DNA of 64,000 nucleotides from Clostridium septicum (GCF_003606265.1 NZ_CP023671.1:1550001-1614000); one strand, 5' to 3'; counted from the first letter of the stretch, positions 40,816 through 50,194 are shown. Numbers and translations are program-made. Notes: generated from the letters alone by a model not told the origin.

Positions 40816-41774
40816 TATTTCACCTTCAATCCTAAAGATTTAATCATTCTTCTATCATCACAGATTTTATTTCCACAAGTAGTTAATAAGTTTCCTGTAA
40901 TTGTTCCATTTTCACCTGCTTTAAAGGCTCTATCTCCATCGTTATTTAGCAAGCTTCTACCAGCTGCTAACCTTATGTTTGCTTTAGGATTTATAAATCT
41001 AAACACAGCTATAGTTCTAAGTATTTCTTCCTCACTTAAAGATTCTTGTTTTTCTAAAGGCGTTCCCTTAATTGCCATAAGTGCATTTATCGGAATAGAT
41101 AGCACCCCTAAGCATCTTAATTCTATGGCCATATCAATTCTATCTTCTCTACTTTCTCCAAGTCCTATTATTCCACCTGAACAAATCTCTAACCCTACTT
41201 TTTTAGCTTCTTTAATTGTATTTATTCTTTCATCATAGCTATGAGTTGTACATATCTTTCTATAATAGCTTCTTGAAGTTTCTAAATTATGATGATATCT
41301 TTTAACACCAACCTCAGTAAGTTTCATCAATGACTCTTTGTCTAAAATTCCATGAGATGCACATAAACTTATATTACATTCATCATTTAACCTTTTATAA
41401 TAACCTACCACTAATTTAAAATCTTCTCCAACTAATCCTTTACCCGAAGTTACTATAGAAAATCTATCTACTCCCTCTATTTCATTTTCCTTAGCTTGAG
41501 CTTTTATTTCTTCATAGGATAATAGCTTATATTCTGTTACTCCTGTTTTAAAGTGAATTGATTGAGCACAGTATGAACAATCCTCAGAGCACCTTCCACT
41601 TTTTCCATTTATTATTGAACATAAATCTACTTTACTTCCTGCCCAAATTTCTCTTATTATATCTGCTGATTTATATAAAACTTCTTTTGGTTCATTGTAT
41701 AATTTTATGGCTTCTCCTTTGGTTATTTCATACCCATTCAAAATTTTTTCCATTAACTCACTACAATATCCCAT
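40815..41774 (-). CDS. bioB: Biotin synthase
   Basis: Radical SAM enzyme that inserts sulfur into dethiobiotin. The 319 residues hold the [4Fe-4S] motif C-x3-C-x2-C at Cys62, Cys66 and Cys69 (RCSEDCSYCAQS), and downstream the [2Fe-2S] region with CASHG and Arg-rich RLAAGR. Second gene of the operon, 17 bases after bioY. Confidence 0.95.
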   Translation of the reverse strand: MGYCSELMEKILNGYEITKGEAIKLYNEPKEVLYKSADIIREIWAGSKVDLCSIINGKSGRCSEDCSYCAQSIHFKTGVTEYKLLSYEEIKAQAKENEIEGVDRFSIVTSGKGLVGEDFKLVVGYYKRLNDECNISLCASHGILDKESLMKLTEVGVKRYHHNLETSRSYYRKICTTHSYDERINTIKEAKKVGLEICSGGIIGLGESREDRIDMAIELRCLGVLSIPINALMAIKGTPLEKQESLSEEEILRTIAVFRFINPKANIRLAAGRSLLNNDGDRAFKAGENGTITGNLLTTCGNKICDDRRMIKSLGLKVK

Positions 41775-41791
41775 TCCTATTCCCCCTAAAA

Positions 41792-42349
41792 CTAACTAGC
41801 ATACCCAAGTTTTCTTAATAAAGGTACAACTCTAGCACCTACTATTGAAATAATTAGAGTTAATAATAGATCACTTGCTAGGCATGCTATTATTCCAACA
41901 CTAATAGCTTTCCATAAACTCATTACTTGCCCTAAATAGAAATTAAAAATAACATACATATGAATACATCCAAATAAATATATAGCTCCAAGTCCAACTA
42001 AACAAGCCATAAATATTCTCTTTATATTCAAGTCTTTCATTTCCTGGGAAATGTAGCCTATTATATAAGCTGCTACTATAAACCCAATTAAATATCCAAA
42101 AGTAGGTTGAAATATATATTGAGGTCCACCACCTCTAGTAAATACAGGCACTCCTATAAGACCTATTCCAACATATAAAACTTGTGCTAACATACCTCTT
42201 TTAGCTCCTAATAATATAGCTCCTAATGCACAAAAAAAGTATTGTAAAGTAAATGGTACTATTGGCAATGGTATAGTAATAAAAGCCCCAATTGCAGTTA
42301 AAGCTGCAAACATTGCAACTAAAACTAAATCTCTTGTTTTTAAATTCAT
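41792..42349 (-). CDS. bioY: Biotin transporter BioY
   Basis: Substrate-binding membrane component of the ECF-type biotin uptake system. The 185 residues hold six hydrophobic segments and the family patterns FFCALGAILLGAKRG and GGPQYIFQPTFGYLIGF. ECF energising units are not in this window. It is first in the operon directly behind the BirA-type operator, so uptake and the last synthesis steps are repressed together. Confidence 0.94.
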   Translation of the reverse strand: MNLKTRDLVLVAMFAALTAIGAFITIPLPIVPFTLQYFFCALGAILLGAKRGMLAQVLYVGIGLIGVPVFTRGGGPQYIFQPTFGYLIGFIVAAYIIGYISQEMKDLNIKRIFMACLVGLGAIYLFGCIHMYVIFNFYLGQVMSLWKAISVGIIACLASDLLLTLIISIVGARVVPLLRKLGYAS

Positions 42350-42392
42350 AATTAACCCTCCACTTTATTTTGATAATCAAAGTATATTGAAT

Positions 42393-42446
42393 ATCATATA
42401 TTTCTTTTTTACAATTGTCAACTAAATTATTTTTTAAGGTTTACAA
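42393..42446 (-). promoter_or_regulatory. bioY promoter with BirA-like operator
   Basis: TTGACA (42,416-42,421), 17 bases, TATGAT (42,393-42,398). Overlapping the -35 is a pair of half-sites TTGTAAACC and AGTTGACAA (42,415-42,446) with 14 bases between, two changes from a perfect BirA inverted repeat. Biotin-bound BirA would block the polymerase here. Confidence 0.85.
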
Positions 42447-42462
42447 TATAAATCTCAAATTA

Positions 42463-42497
42463 TAAAAAAAGGTGTGATATAATCCATCACACCTTTA
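42463..42497 (-). terminator. Terminator of the galacto-N-biose operon
   Basis: AAGGTGTGAT / ATCACACCTT hairpin with seven T read leftwards, after the binding protein. Confidence 0.9.
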
Positions 42498-42509
42498 TAC
42501 TAAACTTTA

Positions 42510-43862
42510 TTATTTTATTATAGCTGCTCTTAGCTTATCACTAGCTTCTTGTAATGCTTTTTGCCAATCTGCAACTGTCTTTTCTCCAGTCATTATAGAA
42601 TCTACTGTTCCAGTATAAATATCACCAAAAGTTACACCTTCTACTGGTTCTGTTGCTGCAAATCCACCCATAACTGGTTTAGCTCCATTTTCATAAATCT
42701 TAAACATTTCTATTTGTAATGAATCTAAAGATTTACTAGCAATTTCAATTGCACCCTTTACAGGAACAACAGCTTTTGCATTTTCGGCAATTACTTTAAC
42801 AGCCTCATCACTATACATATAAGCCATAAAATCTTCTGCTAATTCTTTATTAGCAGCATCTTTTGGAATATACATTTGTTCAAAGAAGTTGTAAGAATAT
42901 TGGTCTCCGCCAGTCTTAAATGCTGGATATGCCATGAATCCCCACTCGAAACCATCTGCTCTTGGAGCATCTTTCATTTCATCTGGCAACCAAGTTCCAT
43001 TTGGAATAAATAAAGCCTTATTATCTAAAATTAATTGTTGATTGTTCTTAAATCCTTGATCATTTGCATTTGCTACAACTGAAGGTTCTAAGTAATCTTT
43101 AAGTTTAGCTATAGTATCTAAAGCTAATTTAGCGGAATCTGAATTCCAGAATCCTTCTTTATAATTCATAGCATCTTCAAAAGCTTGTACTCCACCAGTA
43201 CCAGCTAACATTGCAGCTATTGTACCATCATAGTATCCTGCTGTAGGGTATGACCATAATGCTATTCCATCATTCTTAGCTTTATCTCCTAATGCAAACA
43301 TTTCATCCCAAGTCTTTGGAAGTTCGTATCCCTTTTCTTTAAATAACCCCTTATTATAGAATAATCCTGTTGGACTATAGAATAATGGTGCTAAATAAGT
43401 TTTTCCATCTCCATATGGATTAGTTGCTGATGTATCTAAAAATCCTGGTAAAATTTTATCTTTTACAGTTACATCTTCTCCTGGAACTTTTTTATCTAGT
43501 ACACCTGATAAATCATGTAAACCTTGCTCTTTAATAAATGTTTCTGTTAAAGCTTCTTTTCTTCCAGTAGCTAAATAAACTAAATCTGGAACATTTCCTG
43601 ATTGAACTTGTGGACGAATAACTTCTTCTAAGTTATTCGCTACTGTTAATTCTACAGTAACTCCTTCATGAGCCTTTTCAAAATTTTCTTTTAATTTTTC
43701 CCAATATACTTTCCCATAACCACCTTCAAAAGCTGCAACCTTTAGAACCTTATTTTCCTTACCTGCATTATTTGGCTCCTCGCCACCCTTAGTCCCACAA
43801 CCTGCTAGAGTTGAAATTAGCATAAATGAACTTAATAAAAGTGCTATTCTTCTTTTTTTCAT
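42510..43862 (-). CDS. ABC sugar-binding lipoprotein
   Basis: Extracellular solute-binding protein of family 1. The 450 residues start with a lipoprotein signal (KKRRIALLLSSFMLISTLAG-C, lipobox LAGC, Cys22), then a mature domain of two lobes (VYWEKLKENFEKAHEGVTVE; PTGLFYNKGLFKEKGYELPK). The setting behind two permeases and the GH112 phosphorylase suggests galacto-N-biose or lacto-N-biose as ligand, by analogy with the bifidobacterial transporter. It is last in the operon with a 124-base gap before it that holds a cre-like TGTAAACGTT half-site, so extra expression from an own promoter is possible. Confidence 0.88.
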   Translation of the reverse strand: MKKRRIALLLSSFMLISTLAGCGTKGGEEPNNAGKENKVLKVAAFEGGYGKVYWEKLKENFEKAHEGVTVELTVANNLEEVIRPQVQSGNVPDLVYLATGRKEALTETFIKEQGLHDLSGVLDKKVPGEDVTVKDKILPGFLDTSATNPYGDGKTYLAPLFYSPTGLFYNKGLFKEKGYELPKTWDEMFALGDKAKNDGIALWSYPTAGYYDGTIAAMLAGTGGVQAFEDAMNYKEGFWNSDSAKLALDTIAKLKDYLEPSVVANANDQGFKNNQQLILDNKALFIPNGTWLPDEMKDAPRADGFEWGFMAYPAFKTGGDQYSYNFFEQMYIPKDAANKELAEDFMAYMYSDEAVKVIAENAKAVVPVKGAIEIASKSLDSLQIEMFKIYENGAKPVMGGFAATEPVEGVTFGDIYTGTVDSIMTGEKTVADWQKALQEASDKLRAAIIK

Positions 43863-43986
43863 TTTAATTCTCCTCTCTCCCTTAAATAAATACCATAAAT
43901 TTAAATTACCTATATATTAATTTTATTATTTTGTAAACGTTATTTATATAGCTTTTTTGCGGATTATTATAATAATCTTGTTTATA

Positions 43987-44142
43987 TTATTGATATCTTT
44001 TATTATATAAATATAACTCCGAAAGCAATCCTGCCAAACCTATAAACATTAACCCAAGTCCTGTATATCCTAATATTTTATTTCCTTTAACTACTAAAAA
44101 AATTGAAATTAAAAATATAATCGCACCAATTAATTTTTTCAT
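43987..44142 (-). CDS. Small membrane protein, 51 residues
   Basis: Not assigned to any family that I know. It has a strong AAGGAGGAG site and ATG start, opens MKKLIGAIIFLISIF and ends ELYLYNKRYQ. Two membrane helices are predicted (4-19 and 24-42) with a short basic turn (KGNK) between. It lies between the GH112 phosphorylase and the sugar-binding protein in the same direction, 36 and 124 bases from them, so it belongs to the operon and might be an accessory of the transporter; that is inference from place only. Confidence 0.72.
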   Translation of the reverse strand: MKKLIGAIIFLISIFLVVKGNKILGYTGLGLMFIGLAGLLSELYLYNKRYQ

Positions 44143-44178
44143 AATTTATAACTCCTCCTTAAGGATTTATTATGACTA

Positions 44179-46335
44179 TTACATACTTATCCACCTTATC
44201 TCTGCTGGTTCTAATTCAATATTTACAACATTTCCTTCTCCATCATATAGATTAGTTCTTTGCTTTTCATTTGAATTATTTACCACAGCATACTTATTAG
44301 ATTCTAAATAAGCTGATACTTCACAGTAAATATTATCTGCATACCACTTTTTCATTTCAGATTCTTTATTAGCTGCATAGAAACAAGCTCTCATTAATAA
44401 CCTAGTGTTTTGTGCTGAATAAGGTAATCCTGCTATATAAACAGCTCTACCCTTGCCATACTCATTGGCAGACATTAATAAATCGCCATTTTCAATTTTA
44501 ATTATTTCTGTATCACTTTTAGTTGCATATATATTTTTTTGACTTTCTCCAAAATCTAAAGCCTCAAAAACATCTTCAGTTATAAAATGCTGTTCTACGG
44601 ATGTCTTAAAATATTTATCTGTACTTAATGAGAACCCTAATTCTTTATCTACTCCTAAAGCATCTGATAATTGGAAATAATGTCCTCCATTTAACGCAGC
44701 AGACGGTTCCCCTATTCCTACAAATCCACCACCATTAAATATCCACTCTCTCACATTTGTTATTATATCACAATCATTCCATTTTTCTCCACCGCTAAAT
44801 GCAGTTCCAGCATCTCCTGCATTTATTATTACATCTATATCTGAAGGGATTCCATGGTTTTTCACATCATCAAAACTTATAAACTTAACATCCACACTCA
44901 TTCCGCTTAAAGCTTCTATTACTCCAAGATAAGTATATATTTGTTTATACCATAAAGCATGTGCTACCATATGAGTTTGCCATGTACGAAGTTTTCCCCA
45001 GCAATTCAAAATTGCAACTTTTAAACCACAATAAGGCTTATTTCCATCTATATTCTTATATATTTCTCTAAACTCATCACATACTTCCCCAATATACTCT
45101 ACAAAGTTAGGGAATTTGTAAGCAAGAGATAAATATCCGCCATATCCAATCCTATCAACTGGCTTTCTAATTAATGCTCTTCTTGCTGTTAACCAATTTT
45201 CTCTAGCCTCTATAGTTGGATCATTTCCTTCATAAAAAGTATCAGGAAAGAAATATGGTAAAAAACGTCCTTCTGTATATTTAACTCCAGGAATATCTGA
45301 TATCATTCTTAAAGTAGCCCCACTACCTACAGATCCAACCACAGCATCTAAACCTATTTCTTCAAAATATTTTCCATAAGGTTCTGTTCCTATCCAGTTA
45401 TCCCCTAAAAACATCATTGCTTCCCTTCCATGTTGATGTGTTATATCAACCAGTTTCTTAACGTTAACTGAAACAAATTGTTGTTGAAAATCCATATAAT
45501 CTAAATATTCCTTTGTTGGAACTCTAAATGTACTATTATAATATCCCTGATCAACTATATGCTCTGGTCTTAATTTATACCCTTTAACCTTTTCAAATTC
45601 TCTTAAAGCTTCTGCACTAACACTTGAACTATATCCAAACCAATCTACGAATTTTTCTTTTGCTAAATTATTAAACACTAAAGTAAAGTGATAAAAGAAA
45701 GTGGTAAAGCGAACAACATCTGTTTCTGGATGTTCATCTAACCATTTATGCATGGCTTCAAATATATGTTGATTAGTTTTAGGTTTTCTTGCATCAAAAG
45801 GCATTTCATGAGGCTTGTCTCCCCAATTATTTGTTATATGATTATACATTTGGGTAGGATCCCAAATACAATAAGCTAAGAATGAAACTGTGTATTCATG
45901 CCATGCAGTCGTATTTTTTATTATAACTTCTTTAGTTTCATCATTATATTCCCATTTATCTAAGCTAACTACCTCACCTGTAGTTCTATCTATTACTTCC
46001 CAAAATTCTTTAACATCATGATATGAATCTGGTTGTACTTGCTCTTCAAAATATCCATCCATTATTTTAATTATTAATGTATCTTCAGTAGCCAAATGGT
46101 GCTTAGTCATTAGATAAGTTTGTTGTAGTTCTTCTCTATTATTATTTGCCCATTCATTATCTCCACGAGCTACAAAATAAGTAGAATATATCTTTTCTGC
46201 TAACCCCTTAATTTCTCTTGGTAATTTGAAACCATCGCAGTCACGTATTGCATCTGCTCCCCATTTTTCAACTATATCAATGGTTTCCTTTATAAAATTA
46301 TCGTCTGTTGGTATAGTTACTCTTCCTTTACTCAT
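44179..46335 (-). CDS. Galacto-N-biose/lacto-N-biose phosphorylase (GH112)
   Basis: Splits Gal-beta-1,3-GalNAc or Gal-beta-1,3-GlcNAc with phosphate to galactose-1-phosphate and the free amino sugar, in the cytoplasm. The 718 residues match the family. The start GRVTIPTD and the region FLGDNWIGTEPYGKYF are GH112 hallmarks; the catalytic acid is Asp312 in GDNWIG. A TIM barrel (~1-440), a glutamine-amidotransferase-like domain and beta domains follow. Whether mucin-type galacto-N-biose or milk-type lacto-N-biose is preferred cannot be read reliably. It follows the permease by 18 bases. Confidence 0.94.
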   Translation of the reverse strand: MSKGRVTIPTDDNFIKETIDIVEKWGADAIRDCDGFKLPREIKGLAEKIYSTYFVARGDNEWANNNREELQQTYLMTKHHLATEDTLIIKIMDGYFEEQVQPDSYHDVKEFWEVIDRTTGEVVSLDKWEYNDETKEVIIKNTTAWHEYTVSFLAYCIWDPTQMYNHITNNWGDKPHEMPFDARKPKTNQHIFEAMHKWLDEHPETDVVRFTTFFYHFTLVFNNLAKEKFVDWFGYSSSVSAEALREFEKVKGYKLRPEHIVDQGYYNSTFRVPTKEYLDYMDFQQQFVSVNVKKLVDITHQHGREAMMFLGDNWIGTEPYGKYFEEIGLDAVVGSVGSGATLRMISDIPGVKYTEGRFLPYFFPDTFYEGNDPTIEARENWLTARRALIRKPVDRIGYGGYLSLAYKFPNFVEYIGEVCDEFREIYKNIDGNKPYCGLKVAILNCWGKLRTWQTHMVAHALWYKQIYTYLGVIEALSGMSVDVKFISFDDVKNHGIPSDIDVIINAGDAGTAFSGGEKWNDCDIITNVREWIFNGGGFVGIGEPSAALNGGHYFQLSDALGVDKELGFSLSTDKYFKTSVEQHFITEDVFEALDFGESQKNIYATKSDTEIIKIENGDLLMSANEYGKGRAVYIAGLPYSAQNTRLLMRACFYAANKESEMKKWYADNIYCEVSAYLESNKYAVVNNSNEKQRTNLYDGEGNVVNIELEPAEIRWISM

Positions 46336-46353
46336 TTATCTCATCCTCCTAGC

Positions 46354-47250
46354 CTATTCTTTTATACCGCCCACTGTCATTCCTTCAGTTAATTTCTTTT
46401 GAACTAATATATATAAAATTATTGTTGGTATCATTACTATTACAAGACCTGCATACATGGCACCATAATCTGTTGCTGTTTTTTGAACTTGCATTAAGTT
46501 TATTAAACCTAAAGGTAATGTTTTTGCCCCATTTGGTAACATTGTTAAAGCTATAATATATTCATTCCAAAAAGCTAAAAAGTTAAATAATATAACTGTT
46601 AAAATACTTGGTTTTGCCATTGGAATTATTACATGTATTAATGTTTTAAAATTACTACATCCATCCATATAGGCTGCCTCTTCATATGCCTTTGGTAAAG
46701 TTCTTAAGAAGTTCATTAATAAATAAATTGTAAATGGTAATGCTGTTGATGCATAAATTATTGATACTACTATTCTGCTATCTAAAAATAAACTCATACT
46801 TGCTGGAAGTGCAAATATTTCTTTAACTAATTTTTCTCCATCTAATACCATTAAGAATATTGGTACTACTATATAGTTTACATTTATAAATAAACCCGCT
46901 GAAAATAAAAGATTAATAACCTTTTTACTCTTAAATTCGAATCTTGATAACACATATGCAGCTGGTATAGCAACTACTAATAAAATTATTAACGCTAATC
47001 CAGTTACTATAATAGAATTTATAAAATACTCTCCCATATGAGCTTCAACAAAAGCTTTACGGAAATTTTCAAAGTAGAAACCTTGTGGTAATACCCATGG
47101 ATTACCATAAAATTCAGATTTGTGTTTCATTGATGCTAAAAATGCCCATCCTAAAGGAATTAATATACTTAATGCAAAAATACTTAAACATAAATACATG
47201 AATATCCTAAAAAGCTTTTCAGCTGACATTTCTTTAAATGCTTTTTTCAT
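46354..47250 (-). CDS. ABC sugar permease, MalG type
   Basis: Inner-membrane subunit of a CUT1-type sugar importer. The 298 residues hold six membrane segments and the ATPase-docking EAA loop (EEAAYMDGCSNFKTLIHV, ~190-207). Pairs with the gene before it, 14 bases apart, with an AAGGAGGGG site. No ATP-binding subunit is encoded in the operon, so a shared MsiK-like ATPase encoded elsewhere is needed. Confidence 0.92.
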   Translation of the reverse strand: MKKAFKEMSAEKLFRIFMYLCLSIFALSILIPLGWAFLASMKHKSEFYGNPWVLPQGFYFENFRKAFVEAHMGEYFINSIIVTGLALIILLVVAIPAAYVLSRFEFKSKKVINLLFSAGLFINVNYIVVPIFLMVLDGEKLVKEIFALPASMSLFLDSRIVVSIIYASTALPFTIYLLMNFLRTLPKAYEEAAYMDGCSNFKTLIHVIIPMAKPSILTVILFNFLAFWNEYIIALTMLPNGAKTLPLGLINLMQVQKTATDYGAMYAGLVIVMIPTIILYILVQKKLTEGMTVGGIKE

Positions 47251-47264
47251 ATTAATTCCCCTCC

Positions 47265-48158
47265 TTAAAACTCTATTACATCTCTCTTTGTTGCTTTACT
47301 TATTATTAAAGAAAGTCCAAATGAGAATATAAATATTACAACTCCTATTGCCATTCCATATCCATATGCTGAATTAGAGTACGCCTGCTTGTACATATAA
47401 TTTAGGAAAACGTCTGATGCTCCATCAGGTCCTCCTGCTGTCATAACTTTTACAAATAAGAAACTTAAATTTATAGTACTTATTATAAAGAATGTTAATG
47501 TAGTTCTTATTGTGTTCCAAATTAAAGGTAATGTTATTTGGAAAAATTGTTGTGATCTTGTTGCTCCCTCTAAATCTGCTGATTCATATAGACTACTAGG
47601 AATACTGCTCATACTTGCCATATACATTACCATATAGTAACCTACAGCTTGCCAGATCATTGCCAAAGCTATACACCATATTACAACTTTTTGATCTCCT
47701 AACCACATTCTTTTAAAAGACTCTAAACTTAATGCATCTAATGTAGCATTTATAATACCTTGTCTTGGATCAAGTATTGCTGAAAATATTGCTGATATTA
47801 CTACTACAGACAAAATATTAGGAAAATAAAATACTATTCTAAAGAAATTTTTAAATTTAGTATCTTCTCTAACCAGTACTGCTGCAGATGTAATTGCTAA
47901 TATTAACGTAATTATTGTTACAATTACAAGTAAAAATAAAGTGTTTTGAAATGACCTTATAAAGTTTTCATCTTTAAATAAGATTGTAAAATTATCTAAG
48001 CCTACAAATTTTTTATTATTTGACAATCCTCCCCATTTAAATAAAGACATCCAAAATACATTTAAAGTTGGTATAACCATAAATACTATAAATAGGACTA
48101 TTGCTGGTATTACAGATAAGCTTATAAATAATTTTTTTGACGTGTTTTTTCTTCCCAT
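47265..48158 (-). CDS. ABC sugar permease, MalF type
   Basis: The partner permease, 297 residues, six membrane segments and an EAA loop (YESADLEGATRSQQFFQI, ~188-205). First gene of the galacto-N-biose operon, preceded by an AAGGGGTGA site and, ~40 bases further up, a TTGTGT-17-TACAAT promoter. Confidence 0.92.
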   Translation of the reverse strand: MGRKNTSKKLFISLSVIPAIVLFIVFMVIPTLNVFWMSLFKWGGLSNNKKFVGLDNFTILFKDENFIRSFQNTLFLLVIVTIITLILAITSAAVLVREDTKFKNFFRIVFYFPNILSVVVISAIFSAILDPRQGIINATLDALSLESFKRMWLGDQKVVIWCIALAMIWQAVGYYMVMYMASMSSIPSSLYESADLEGATRSQQFFQITLPLIWNTIRTTLTFFIISTINLSFLFVKVMTAGGPDGASDVFLNYMYKQAYSNSAYGYGMAIGVVIFIFSFGLSLIISKATKRDVIEF

Positions 48159-48195
48159 AAATGTTCACCCCTTATTAGTAACTCTCTGTATAATT

Positions 48196-48224
48196 ATTGT
48201 ATTAATTTGTAATCTTTTACACAA
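48196..48224 (-). promoter_or_regulatory. Promoter of the galacto-N-biose operon
   Basis: TTGTGT (48,219-48,224), 17 bases, TACAAT (48,196-48,201) on the minus strand. Confidence 0.65.
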
Positions 48225-48229
48225 CAAAA

Positions 48230-48316
48230 TTATTGCTTAATATTTTAGTAATCTTGCTATCAATAATAATATTAAATGCAATATTTTTTTGTTATAATAT
48301 TAATTATAAGCAATAA
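48230..48316. promoter_or_regulatory. Inverted 10-base repeats, candidate AraC operators
   Basis: TTATTGCTTA at 48,230-48,239 recurs inverted as TAAGCAATAA at 48,307-48,316. One copy lies just upstream of the operon -35, the other just before the regulator's start, so a looping AraC-type regulator could bind both. Confidence 0.45.
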
Positions 48317-48333
48317 ATTTATGAGGTGTTGTT

Positions 48334-49203
48334 ATGGGGAATACAAGATATTTGATTAATGATAAGAATATTTACAACTGTAAATATGAATTATTGTACA
48401 TTAGTAAATCAAAATATGAAAACGATTGGCATAGTACGGCTCACTTTCATCCATTCACAGAAATATTTTTTATAATTAATGGTGAAGGTGCCTTTCACCT
48501 AGATGATAAAGATGTTAAGGTAAAACAATGGGACTTAATTATAATAAATCCCAATTGTCTTCATACTGAAAAATCAATCACTAAAGATAATCCCTTAGAG
48601 TATATAGTATTAGGAATAGATAATTTACTTTTAAATTTTCCAGACACATATAGTTTGACGAATAATATAAACTTAAAAAAACTATATAAAATAATTGACT
48701 TTACAAGTAATAAAGACTATATACTACATTACTTAAACTGCTTAATACAAGAAGTGGAAAGCAAAGATTATAATTATGAGATGGCTTGCAAAAATATATT
48801 AACACTTCTAATAATACACATCATTCGTAGCATACCATCCTTACTATTAGTTGAAGAACCTCAAGAAAAGCTCAATTTAGAATGCGTTAAGATAAAGAAT
48901 TATATTGACTCTCATTATTCAGAAAATATAACATTAGATATTTTGTCAGATATGTCTTATATGAACAAATTTCATTTAGTCCATACTTTCACAAAACAAA
49001 TCGGTATATCACCAATTAACTATGTAATTAATAAAAGAATTGAAGAATCTAAAAATTTATTAGCTACCACTAATTACTCTATTAGAGATATCGCTTCTAT
49101 AGTTGGTTTCTCTAATTCATCCTATTTTAGTCAAGCTTTTAAAAAAGTCACGGGGAAATCTCCCAAAGAATATAGAGTTGATAAATTACATAGTATGATT
49201 TAA
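48334..49203 (+). CDS. AraC-family regulator of the sugar operon
   Basis: Predicted sugar-responsive transcription factor. The 289 residues have an N-terminal cupin barrel (~25-105: HSTAHFHPFTEIFFIINGEG) and a C-terminal double helix-turn-helix (~185-285: NITLDILSDMSYMNKFHLV and the signature SIRDIASIVGFSNSSYFSQA). Divergent from the transport operon with a 175-base shared control region, the usual layout of activator and target. The inducer is likely the imported disaccharide or a product; inferred. Confidence 0.9.
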   Translation: MGNTRYLINDKNIYNCKYELLYISKSKYENDWHSTAHFHPFTEIFFIINGEGAFHLDDKDVKVKQWDLIIINPNCLHTEKSITKDNPLEYIVLGIDNLLLNFPDTYSLTNNINLKKLYKIIDFTSNKDYILHYLNCLIQEVESKDYNYEMACKNILTLLIIHIIRSIPSLLLVEEPQEKLNLECVKIKNYIDSHYSENITLDILSDMSYMNKFHLVHTFTKQIGISPINYVINKRIEESKNLLATTNYSIRDIASIVGFSNSSYFSQAFKKVTGKSPKEYRVDKLHSMI

Positions 49204-49236
49204 TAATTGTTTAAGTAAGACAAGCTTTTTTAAATA

Positions 49237-49285
49237 AAAAAATAAGAGATAGAAAATTAAATTTTCTATCTCTTATTTTTATTTA
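49237..49285. terminator. Two-way terminator, AraC gene and tcdA
   Basis: AATAAGAGATAGAAAAT / ATTTTCTATCTCTTATT hairpin with A and T runs between convergent genes. Confidence 0.92.
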
Positions 49286-49303
49286 ATAGTCTCTTTTTAG
49301 TTT

Positions 49304-50062
49304 TTACTTAATTTCTAATATATCCTTAATAACTTCTCCACCTATTATCATTCCTGCAACTGGAGGAACAAATGATATACTTCCTGGAATTTGTCTCTTT
49401 GCTGCACATTTCTTTGTACCACCTGTACAAACACATCCTGTCTTGCAAGTAACTACATCTTCAGTTTTTGGTTTTATTGGCATTTCTTCTGAATAAACAA
49501 CTTTAAGCTTTTTTACCCCTCTTTTTCTAAGTTCGTATCTCATAACCTTAGCTAAAGGACATACTTTAGTTTTATAAATGTCAGATACCTTAAATTGAGT
49601 TGGATCTAATTTATTCCCAGTTCCCATAGATGATATTATTTTTATCTTCTTTTCATAACAATATTGTGCTAATGCAAGCTTAGCTGAAACGGTATCTATT
49701 GCATCAACAACATAATCAACATCATCTGGTACAATATCCTTTATATTTTCAGGTGTTACAAACACTTGATGAGTTATTACATTGCACTTTTTGTTTATAG
49801 AAAGAATTCTTTCTTTCATCACTTCAACTTTAACTTTGCTTATTGTTCCATATGTAGCATGTATTTGTCTATTTAGATTAGTTAAACAAACTGTATCGTC
49901 ATCTACTAGAATTATATTCCCAACTCCAGCTCTTGTTAAGGCTTCTACTGTAAAACTTCCAACTCCACCTACTCCAAATACAATTACTTTCGCACCTTTT
50001 AACTTTTCTAAGCCTTCACTACCTATAAGTAGTTCTGTTCTAGATAATGGATGTTGTAACAT
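49304..50062 (-). CDS. tcdA: tRNA threonylcarbamoyladenosine dehydratase
   Basis: ATP-dependent closure of the t6A side chain of tRNA position 37 to the cyclic ct6A form. The 252 residues belong to the ThiF/E1-like family: nucleotide loop FGVGGVGSF (~29-37), RQIHATYGTISKVKV, and a Cys-rich region (CKTGCVCTGGTKKC) before PGSISFVPPVAG. The start has AAGGAG eight bases upstream. It stands alone. Confidence 0.87.
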   Translation of the reverse strand: MLQHPLSRTELLIGSEGLEKLKGAKVIVFGVGGVGSFTVEALTRAGVGNIILVDDDTVCLTNLNRQIHATYGTISKVKVEVMKERILSINKKCNVITHQVFVTPENIKDIVPDDVDYVVDAIDTVSAKLALAQYCYEKKIKIISSMGTGNKLDPTQFKVSDIYKTKVCPLAKVMRYELRKRGVKKLKVVYSEEMPIKPKTEDVVTCKTGCVCTGGTKKCAAKRQIPGSISFVPPVAGMIIGGEVIKDILEIK

Positions 50063-50194
50063 TCATATCTCTCCTTTATGTATTATAATTTATAATTATT
50101 TTAGACTATTGTTTATATATATACAAGAATATTATTCATATATATAATGGTATTATATGTTAAATATAATTTACTTATTGTTGGAGGTTTAAAA

